Source: Amyloporia xantha (lineage: Eukaryota; Basidiomycota; Agaricomycetes; Polyporales; Adustoporiaceae). Taken from it: a stretch of DNA of 64,000 nt. Below are positions 49,623-59,738 of this stretch, in pieces. The DNA lies in the NCBI GenBank assembly GCA_036971615.1, contig JAYKKR010000016.1, positions 372,001 through 436,000 on the forward strand, read 5' to 3'. Both the position numbers and the translations under genes were made by a program. The notes beneath the pieces were generated by a model. It was not told where the DNA came from, did not search any database, and saw nothing but the letters and a program-made list of their open reading frames with translations. Position 1 is the first letter of the stretch; every line of letters begins with the position of its first letter.

Positions 49623-52600
49623 TCAGATCTTAATGTAAATAGCCACAGAGCTGTGTCGCCCTTGAATCTTTTGGAGAGTACCAGAATCCACAATCTTCAT
49701 GTTTGACTCCAAGGTTGACTTGGTACCTGTACTTATGCCATCATTGAACCATATCTGCCCATCTGGCATAACTGCACGTGCAGTAAAGTGGAATTGTCCA
49801 AAGTATATGATGCCACACAGCCTGTATTGACTTTCACCCTGTCCTATGTGGAATATGGAATCAAAGTCTATCTGGAGACCATTTGTGACAAACACCATAA
49901 AGTTGGGTGCTTCAGAGATGGTGTACTGCATCTTGAGCTTCTTTGGACATCTGGGGCACTTGTGTTGAGTCTTGCGCATACACAGGGCATGTAGCCACTC
50001 TGATATTTTGCGGTTCTTGGAAGATCCTAGCTTAAATGCACACTCCTTCCATAATGGCTTTGTACAGTCCCAGAGCACAGGATTGTCTGTGTCACCCTCA
50101 AGCTCAGTGTGGCAGTGATTGCAGATCAGAGTCTTGGTCACATAATCCTCTGGAATGGCAAGCATGGTTGCACACAGCTTGTATATATCAGTGCCCTCCT
50201 TTCCTTCAACTGGAAATGCCTCTGAGTCAAGTTTGTGAAGCTCAGCTCGGAGTTCATCTCTGGCCTCTTCCATGGACAACATGTGTGTATCCACCTTCTG
50301 GAATGTCTGAGTGAATCTGGTGAGCATGGCATTTTGACTGGAGATATTTGCTATCCAATGGTCATGACTTTGTCTATACACAGTGTATAGAATGAAGAAA
50401 AGAGTCATATGCACAGCTATAGCTCCCACCATCCCACTTGAATCCAGGAGGACCACTCTTCTCCAGTATGTCAGATGCCTTGGACTTTTTTATCTGGCGC
50501 TCACTCTGCTCAGCCATGTCAATCTCTCTTTTGCGCTTGGTCCCTCTGTTTCTTTGCACCTTGTCATTGCTGACTGTCTCCAATACCTTGGTTCCCTTTG
50601 CAGGCACATACTTGGCCAACTGAAGCAGCTGCTTGACCTTGAATCCCTGGGCCTTTTTGCTGTTGTCTTTGTGCTTTTTGTCTGGTCTTCCCAGATCCTG
50701 CCATGCTGCATCCTCAGTTGGCTCTTCCAGTTCAAACACATCTGTCTTGGACCATTTGAGTGCAGAATGCACGGTCTTTGGCACATACAGTGTTCCCTTT
50801 GCCTTGCGATATGAATAAATCAGTGCGTTTCTAGTTGAACCCTCCACCTTTTTGGGCAGATGACATTCATAGCGTAATCGGGTTATCTCATCCAGGATCT
50901 CCAGCTCACGGAACTCCTGCCGCAGAGAGCCTGATATTCCACCTGTTATCTTGTTGGAGTCAAATCCTTGCACAATAATAGTGCCTTCATATGTGGATCC
51001 TCTGGAAAGACATGTGTATATAGACTGATGGTTTTTGCAGTTCTGCAGATCACACACATTGTCATGTCGTGTTCGCCCCTGGGATCCAAAGTCAGTCATG
51101 GCAAAGTTGGGAATAACAACCACTTGGTCTCGCAGAATGGTCAGGGTCTTGTCGTTGGGCATCTTGCATGTGATCTTCAGGGGCTGGTGTGACATTGGAA
51201 TGACATTCTCTGGAAGACCCTCCAGCTTGATTGGAGTGGGTGGACATGTCAGTTTCACAAACAAGGTGTCCAAAGCCATCTTGTTGTCATCAATGGGTCT
51301 GGCTGTCCACCCTGCAACCACACCCTTGCACCATTTGTTACACAGCACTCTGTTGCCTCGTTGGTCTTGATCATCACAGGCATTCCTTGGCACAGTGACA
51401 GCTTACCTGGATGGTTGTCTGTACACTCATGTGGCAGATCCCACAGCACTCGCTGGATATCTGGTTGGATGACATTGCTGGATCGTCTTGGATCAAGAGT
51501 GGTTGTCTTGCGCTTTTGCTTTTTCATGCCCTCATTGTCAGATCTCCACTTGTCATCAGAGTAGAATGTGACCAATTGCTGGCCTGTTTCTCTAGCAAAG
51601 CGTGCACAGCCCAGCTCATTGATTTTGTCACGATATGCATTCCAAGCAGTAATCACAGAGACATTGCGAAACCTGGGCTGATTTAGTTTGGGTTTGCCCA
51701 CACCACGTCCTGCAATACGCCCCTGTAGATGTTTGATGTCAGCTTGTGTACATGACTTGTATCGCATGTTCTCGAGAGCCTTTCTCATTTTTGCATCATT
51801 TGGAGTTTGCAGTCTTTGCCTCATGTTTTCACGCAGTATGACCACTGTGGTAACCTGATGCCAGAGAGCCTTGCCCACAGATGCCTCTTGCTCCCGGTGA
51901 CTGTGAGTGGTGTGTACAACTGTGCCTACTTTGTGGGAGTACAGTGGATATGAAGCTCCAGCAGGTGGCAGTTGGGCAAAATCACCAGCAAAGATCATGT
52001 TTACTCCTCCAAAGGGATCACCTTCATTCCGTAGAGCAGCACACATCTTGGCACATATCATGTACAGACTGTGACAGTCCACCATGGATATCTCATCTAT
52101 GAATATGTAGTCTACATTCTGTAGCCGTGCTCGCACTTGCATGAGTGCAGTGATGGAATCAGCCCCAAATTTGCTAAATCCCAGCATGGAATGATAGGTA
52201 GATCCTGCAATCAGAGCTGCAGCTGCACCAGTGGGAGCCATGCACATGAATCTGTAGCCCTCATTGCGCTCTCCAAAGAAATGGATCAAGGCTTTGATCA
52301 CTTGAGACTTGCCAGTGCCAGCCATACCACCCAGATACATTTTGAGTTGTTCACCAGGAGGATCTGTGGCATGATTGGCCACTATGCGAAATGCACGCTC
52401 CTGCTCTTTGTTAAGACTGAATTTGGCCACAGTGCTGTTGATCAGAGTCTGGTCAGCCTCGCACTTGGCCTTGAAGTTTTTGTCTAGATAAGACTGGTCA
52501 ATCACTTTGACTACATTCACATATTTGTCCTCTGTCATCCCTCCATTAGTGCTTGCATTTGGATTCTTAGCAACTGCTTGCTCTTCACGTGCCCTGAGAA

Positions 52601-52899
52601 TCTCTTGGCGCTTCTCAGTCAGCAGATTACGCCACTCTGATGCTTTCATATGGTCTCCCCTGATCATAGGCTCTTTCAAGGTAGCAACAGCATCTTTGTG
52701 CTCTGCAGGAAGACTGTCTAGCCAGCCAGAGGTATGCATAATGTTTTCAGCCTGCATCATATGTGCCAGACGTAGTTGAGCTCTGCTTCCCAGTTGTTCC
52801 CACTCACTGGCTTCCCCTATCAAGTCTTCATCAGGACTCAGGCCATCTAATCCTTGATTTGCATAATGCTGGTCATCTAGCTCATCAAGTGTCTTCATG
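49623..52899 (-). pseudogene. truncated Helitron-type PIF1 helicase with C-terminal cysteine protease domain
   Basis: Reads on the minus strand from MKTLDELDDQHYANQG. Superfamily-1 helicase motifs are clear: I 'GMAGTGKSQVIKALIHFFG', II 'YIFIDEISMVDCHS', III 'IFAGDFAQLPPAG', and later 'LCQGMPVMIKTNEAT' and 'LDTLFVKL'. After a basic linker comes 'KWDGGSYSCAYDSF', with a likely catalytic Cys, and far downstream 'FGQFHFTARAVMPDGQIWFN' with a His, as in the peptidase tails of mushroom Helitron helicases. Zinc-type CxxC pairs occur ('CNHCH', 'CPRCPKK'). Single-base breaks at about 51,325 and 50,397 lie in A and T runs. The Rep part that should precede the helicase is missing: the frame runs straight into the palindrome at 52,899. 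Confidence 0.85.
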
Positions 52900-53324
52900 T
52901 TACGATTCCTGAGGTACGAAGGAAGCGTTTCTCTGGTGAGCAAAAGTCGCGACACCAACTTTTGTGCCCTAAGCGTGGGAACCCAATTCAATACAAAATT
53001 TGTATTGTAAGCGCCCAAGATCCTGGGGTTAGGGTCAGGCTTTTGTTACCGCTGTTGTAAGGTCCCTTGTAGTCTCAATACAAAAGTTTGTTACCCATTA
53101 CAAAGTTCAATACAAACCTGCCAGCACGACGCGACTTGTACAAACAACCCCCAACACTGATGAGATAAGATCCAGCCCATATCTTATCTATGTCCTTGTA
53201 TGGTATGTCACATGATTAGATCATGTGTCTGATCACGTGTGCTTATCCTTGGACATGTGACAGATCAGCGGCCTACTGGCCTTTGAAGTGGGTATACTGT
53301 TGGATTGACCACATTCAAATATTG

Positions 53325-53990
53325 CCATATAAGGAAATGCTTACATCAGGGGGTAGCCATGGCTGTCAAAAGGCTGTCTCCTATTTTTTGAGATTTGTTA
53401 CTATTTATCTATGGCATATAGACCCCATATACACTTGCCCAAATGCGGAAATATGGCTGTATGTGAGATTTGAAAAATGTCAGATAGGGATTCCAAATGA
53501 AGGAGAGAGACATTCCCTTATTTTAGGTGATTTTTGCGCCTTTTATGAGCCCAGAATGTGCCCAGAATGAGCCTCCAAAGAGCAGAAAAAGTGGTCACAT
53601 GACCCCAAAGTGCAGAAAATTCTAAGTGCGCATAGGGCGATCCGTTCCAGTGGATCGCCCTACGCGCTGTAGATGCCCACGGGAATTGCCGGAAATGGAA
53701 AAAAGCGCACTTTCCTGTGGCTTCAATTCTTAATTAAAATGGCTGAAAATTGGTACACACCTTGGACTATTGTGTATCCATCTCCCATTCAAAGATCTAA
53801 GGATTTGAGGCCATAACGAATATGCTATTCAATGATCATTGCCTTTTCGAGCTTTAGGCGCCCTTTAGGCGCCCAAGAGCGCGCTCCAATACAGGCCTTT
53901 TATCGATTCTTTATAAATTTCATGGTAAGCCTGCTATATAGATACCATTAGAGCCTGTTTGTAATGACCTTAGAGGTACACAGAAGAGGG
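53325..53990 (+). repeat. module copy 1 (left arm, outer)
   Basis: Shares with module 2 the stretch ATGCTTACATCAG, CCCAAATGCGGAAATATGGC, TGTATGTGAGATTTGAAAAA, the 30-bp hairpin at 53,633-53,662 and the end 'ATTCAATGATCATTGCC'. It holds a 115-codon open frame that looks non-coding. The inverted counterpart is at about 58,680-59,345. Confidence 0.75.
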
Positions 53991-54077
53991 CTGCACTCAC
54001 TTTTGCTGTGTAAAGCTCACCTGCACTTGAGATGGTTGTCGTCAGAGGGAAAGAGCAGATCTGTCAGATGGTGAGTC

Positions 54078-54745
54078 ATGAGAAAATGCTTACATCAGCA
54101 GGTAGCCACAGTGACATCCATATTTGTCTTGATTTTCCTGGATTTATTGCTATTTTTGCTTGGCCAGTAGAGCCAATACAAACATGCCCAAATGCGGAAA
54201 TATGGCTGTATGTGAGATTTGAAAAATGCGAGATAGGGATTCCAAATGAAGGAGAAAGACATTCCCTTATTTTAGGTGACTTTTGTGCATTTTTTGAGCC
54301 CAGAATGAGCCCAGCATGAGCCTCCAAAGAGCAGAAAAAGCGGTCACATGACCCCAAAGTGCGAAAATTCTAAGTGCGCATAGGGCGATCCGTTCCAGTG
54401 GATCGCCCTACGCGCCGTAGACGCCCACGGGAATTGCCGGAAATGGAAAAAAGCGCACTTTCCTGTGGCCTCAATTCTTAATTGAATTGGCTGAAAATTG
54501 GTACAGACCTTGGACTATGGTGTATCCATCTCCCATTCAAAGATCTAAGGATTTGAGGCCATAATGAATATGCTATTCAATGATCATTGCCTTTCCGAGT
54601 GTCAGCCACTTTTTAGGCGCCCAAAAATGCGCTCCAAGCGCAAGCCTGTAAACACGGCTTTATCTGTTCTATATAGACTTCATTGTAAGCCTGCTAAATA
54701 GATATCATTAGGGCATGTTTGTAAGGACCTTAGAGAGCTTTGCGC
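54078..54745 (+). repeat. module copy 2 (left arm, inner)
   Basis: Direct repeat of module 1 with substitutions; hairpin at 54,381-54,410. The inverted counterpart is at about 57,905-58,590. Confidence 0.75.
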
Positions 54746-54829
54746 TGTATTCACAGCAGGTTAGTATGCCCCCTAGAATAACTTGAATGGTGATCAGTGC
54801 GACATTGTATGCTGATTGAACTAGGTTTG

Positions 54830-55640
54830 TATGATAATTGTAGTGAGTTTGTATGATCATTAGAGTAGATTTGTATGGTGATTAGAGCAAGTTGGTAATG
54901 TCAATACAATGTGTTTCTAGGGTGAGTGAGTTTGTATGATAATTAGACTTAGTTTGTAGAGCCATTAGCCATTAGAGCGACTTTCTGTGGAGAGTAGAGT
55001 AACTTCAAGCTTGTATGGTCATTAGAGTAAGTTGTATGGTGATTTGAGTGGTGTTTTATGCAGATTAGATTAAGTCTGTATGGTCATTACAATGACTTTG
55101 TAAGGTCATTAGAGTGAGTTTGTATGGTCATTACAATGACTTTGTAAGGTCATTAGAGTGAGTTTGTATGGTTATTACAGTAAGTTTGTATGGTCATTAC
55201 AATCACTTTGTATGGGGATTAGAGTAAGTTTGTATGGGGATTAGAGTAAGTTTGTATGTTGATTAGAGTAAGTTTGTATGGTCATTAGAATAAGTTTGTA
55301 TGATGATTACATTGAGTTTATATGATCATTAGAATGACTTGTATAGTCAATACAATATGATTCTATGGTGATTAGGATGAACTAGAGTAACTTTATATGA
55401 TCATTAGAGTCAGATTCAATGGTGATTAGTGTAGGTTTGTATGATACTTATGGTGACTTTGTAGGGTCAGTACAATACATTTGAATGATAATTAGGATAA
55501 GTTTGTATGATTAGTAGGATGAGTTTGTGTGGTGATTCCAGTGAGTTTGTAGTGCCATTAGAGCAAATATGTATGGTCATTACACTGACTTTGAATGCAA
55601 AGGTGTCTGATATGACTTTCAAATGGTAATTAGAGCAAAT
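54830..55640 (+). repeat. 22-bp minisatellite array, left arm
   Basis: About 35 degenerate copies of GTTTGTATGGTCATTAGAGT plus AA or GA. Variants swap GGTCATTAG for GGTGATTAG or GATAATTAG. The most regular part is 55,080-55,310. Confidence 0.85.
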
Positions 55641-56085
55641 TTGTAATGTCATTACAAAGTGGGTGAAATACATAATGGCCCCATTTGAAAGGCAAGATTG
55701 ACTTGATAAGTAAATGTTGTAATGACATTAGAAAGGTTTGTATGTGGTTAGTGTGGAAAATCACTTTTATATTCCATCAGATAGAACCTACTTACTTTAT
55801 TAGGAAAAGTTGTAATGTTTGTATTGGAATTCTCAATACTTACTGAGATATGGCTGTTGTAAGATTTGATTGATAAATAGCATTGTTATAGCCTGAGCAG
55901 GTTTGCATTTCAGTTAGAGTGAATATGTATGATCTCAAAAGCAAGTTTGTATGGTCAAGAGCAAGCTGATGTAATCATGAGGATGACTTCATACTCTCAT
56001 TAGAGTGAGTTTGTAATGTCATTACAAAATGTGAAAAATACATAGTAGGCTCATTTGATAGAGAATGTTCACTTTGTAAGTAAAT

Positions 56086-56516
56086 GTTGTAATGACACTA
56101 CAAGAGTTTCTAATGGGTTAGGGTCAAAATCACTTTTACACTCCATCAGACAGAACTCACTTATTTCATTAGGAAATGTTGTAACATGTGTATTGAGATT
56201 CTCAATATTCACTGACATACACCTGTATCAAGATCCAGTTTCAATTTTTGTAATATCTTTGCAGTCTGTTTCTATGACTGTTGCCATGTGCTTGTAAAGT
56301 TAATATAGTAGGTTGGTACACTTATTGGGATTAGTTTTCAGAGCCATCAGATTGTCTCTATTAGTTTGTAGAGTCAATGTCTGAAGAGTAATCAGAGGCA
56401 AGTGATCCAAGTGTAATGAAAATATTATATTATTGAACCTTGTGAGGCAATATTGGAAGACAGCACTTCAAAATCCTCAGGAATCGTCCTGCCATTTATT
56501 GGCCCGCTCCCACCAA
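56086..56516. repeat. unpaired centre of the foldback with an internal copy of the terminal sequence
   Basis: This 431-bp region has no counterpart in the other arm. At 56,475-56,487 it contains CCTCAGGAATCGT, identical to the right end of the whole structure (59,737-59,749) and complementary to the left end (52,902-52,914). About 30 bp of unrelated sequence follows before the right arm begins. Confidence 0.7.
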
Positions 56517-56984
56517 GTTACTTACAAAATGAACACTCTCTATCAAATGAGCCTACTATTTATTTTTCACATTTTGTAATCACATTCCAAACTCACTCTA
56601 ATGAGAGTACAAAGTCATCCTAATGATTACATCAGCTTGCTCTTGACCATACAAACTTGCTTTTGAGATCATACATATCCACTTTAACTGCAATGCAAAC
56701 CTGCTCAGGCTATAACAATACTACTTATCCACCAAATCTTACAACAGCCATATCTCAGTAAGTATTGAGAATTCCAATACAAACATTACAACTTTTCCTA
56801 ATGAAGTAAGTAGGTTCTATCTGATGGAATATAAAAGTGATTTTCCACACTAACCACATACAAACATTTCTAATGTCATTAGAACATTTACTTATCAAGT
56901 CAATCCTGCCTTTCAAATGGGATCATTATGTATTTCACCCATTTTGTAATGACATTACAAATTTGCTCTAATTACCATTTGAAA

Positions 56985-57860
56985 GTCATATCAGACACCT
57001 TTGCATTCAAAGTCAGTGTAATGACCATACATATTTGCTCTAATGGCACTACAACTAACTGGAATCACCACACAAACTCATCATACTAGCCATACAAAGT
57101 TATCCTAATTATCATTCAAATGTATTGTATTGACCCTACAAAGTCACCATAAGTATCATACAAACCTACACTAATCACCATTGAATCTGACTCTAATGAT
57201 CATATAAAGTTACTCTAGTTCACCCTAATCACCATAGAATCATATTGTATTGACTATACAAGTCATTCTAATGATCATATAAACTCTATGTAATCATCAT
57301 ACAAACTTATTCTAATGACCATACAAACTTACTCTAATCAACATACAAACTTACTCTAGTCCACATACAAACTTACTCTAATCCCCATACAAAGTGATTG
57401 TAATGACCATACAAACTTACTGTAATCACCATACAAACTCACTCTAATGACCTTACAAAGTCATTGTAATGACCATACAAACTTACTCTAATGACCTTAC
57501 AAAGTGATTGTAATGACCATACAAACTTACTCTAATAACCATACAAATCCATTCTAATCATCATACAAACTGACTCTAATTATCATAGAAAGTCATTCTA
57601 ATCTCCATACAAATAATCACCATACAAAGTTGCTCTAATCACTATACAAACTCACTCTAATCCATATACAAAGTTGCTCTAATGACCCTACAAACTAAGT
57701 CTAATTATCATACAAAGTCACTCCAATCACCATAGAAATGTATTGTACTGACACTACAAACTTGCTCTAATCACCATACAAATCTACTCTAATGATCATA
57801 CAAACTCACTACAATTATCATACAAACCTAGTTCAATCAGCATACAATGTTGCACTGATC
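56985..57860 (-). repeat. 22-bp minisatellite array, right arm
   Basis: Reverse-complement counterpart of the left array (units such as ACTCTAATGACCATACAAAC). Unit order and variants largely mirror the left arm, with small insertions and deletions near 57,345-57,720. Confidence 0.85.
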
Positions 57861-57904
57861 ACCATTCAAGTTATTCTAGGGGGCATACTAACCTGCTGTG
57901 AATA

Positions 57905-59345
57905 CAGCGCAAAGCTCTCTAAGGTCCTTACAAACATGCCCTAATGATATCTATTTAGCAGGCTTACAATGAAGTCTATATAGAACAGATAAAGCCGTGT
58001 TTACAGGCTTGCGCTTGGAGCGCATTTTCGGGCGCCTAAAAAGTGGCTGACACTCGGAAAGGCAATGATCATTGAATAGCATATTCATTATGGCCTCAAA
58101 TCCATAGGAATTTTCATGGGAGATGGATACACCATAGTCCAAGGTCTGTACCAATTTTCAGCCATTTTAATTAAGAATTGAAGCCACAGGAAAGTGCGCT
58201 TTTTTCCATTTCCGGCAATTCCCGTGGGCGTCTACGGCGCGTAGGGCGATCCACTGGAACGGATCGCCCTATGCGCACTTAGAATTTTCGCACTTTGGGG
58301 TCATGTGACCGCTTTTTCTGCTCTTGGGAGGCTCATGCTGGGCACATTCTGGGCTCATAAAAGGCGCAAAAATCACCTAAAATAAGGGAATGTCTTTCTC
58401 CTTCATTTGGAATCCCTATCTCGCATTTTTCACATCTCACATACAGCCATATTTCCGCATTTGGGCATGTTTGTATTGGCTCTACTGGCCAAGCAAAAAT
58501 AGCAATAAATCCAGGAAAATCAAGACAAATATGGATGTCACTGTGGCTACCTGCTGATGTAAGCATTTTCTCATGACTCACTATCTGACAGATCTGCTCT
58601 TTCCCTCTGACGACAACCATCTCAAGTGCAGGTGAGCTTTACACAGCAAAAGTGAGTGCAGCCCTCTTCTGTGTACCTCTAAGGTCATTACAAACAGGCT
58701 CTAATGGTATCTATATAGCAGGCTTACAATGAAATCTATAAAGAATCGATAAAAGGCCTGTATTGGAGCGCGCTCTTGGGCGCTTAAAGGGCGCCTAAAG
58801 CTCGAAAAGGCAATGATCATTGAATAGCATATTCGTTATGGCCTCAAATCCTTAGATCTTTGAATGGGAGATGGATACACAATAGTCCAAGGTGTGTACC
58901 AATTTTCAGCCATTTTAATTAAGAATTGAAGCCACAGGAAAGTGCGCTTTTTTCCATTTCCGGCAATTCCCGTGGGCATCTACAGCGCGTAGGGCGATCC
59001 ACTGGAACGGATCGCCCTATGCGCACTTAGAATTTTCGCACTTTGGGGTCATGTGACCACTTTTTCTGCTCTTTGGAGGCTCATTCTGGGCACATTCTGG
59101 GCTCATAAAAGGCGCAAAAATCACCTAAAATAAGGGAATGTCTCTCTCCTTCATTTGGAATCCCTATCTGACATTTTTCAAATCTCACATACAGCCATAT
59201 TTCCGCATTTGGGCAAGTGTATATGGGGTCTATATGCCATAGATAAATAGTAACAAATCTCAAAAAATAGGAGACAGCCTTTTGACAGCCATGGCTACCC
59301 CCTGATGTAAGCATTTCCTTATATGGCAATATTTGAATGTGGTCA
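57905..59345 (-). repeat. modules 2' and 1' of the right arm
   Basis: Inverted copies of the two left-arm modules, with hairpins at 58,242-58,271 and 58,990-59,019. A few differences separate them from the left copies (for example TTTCGGGCGCC at about 58,027 versus AAATGCGCT in the complement). Confidence 0.75.
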
Positions 59346-59738
59346 ATCCAACAGTATACCCACTTCAAAGGCCAGTAGGCCGCTGATCTGTCACATGTCC
59401 AAGGATAAGCACACGTGATCAGACACATGATCTAATCATGTGACATACCATACAAGGACATAGATAAGATATGGGCTGGATCTTATCTCATCAGTGTTGG
59501 GGGTTGTTTGTACAAGTCGCGTCGTGCTGGCAGGTTTGTATTGAACTTTGTAATGGGTAACAAACTTTTGTATTGAGACTACAAGGGACCTTACAACAGA
59601 GGTAACAAAAGCCTGACCCTAACCCCAGGATCTTGGGCGCTTACAATACAAATCTTGTATTGAATTGTGTTCCCACGCTTAGGGCGCAAAAGTTGGTGTC
59701 ACGACTTTTGCTCACCAGAGAAACGCTTCCTTCGTACC

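Noticed and set aside
53223..53570. 115-codon open frame, also at 59,081-59,428, and 95-codon frames at 54,032 and 58,333, as a foldback protein
   Set aside because: They are copies of the same module and tolerate frame-altering changes between copies. Composition is poor and no motif is seen. They may be short open frames by chance.
54830..57860. CRISPR-like regular repeats
   Set aside because: The 22-bp units are directly adjacent with no unique spacers, the DNA is eukaryotic, and no cas-like gene is present. It is a minisatellite.
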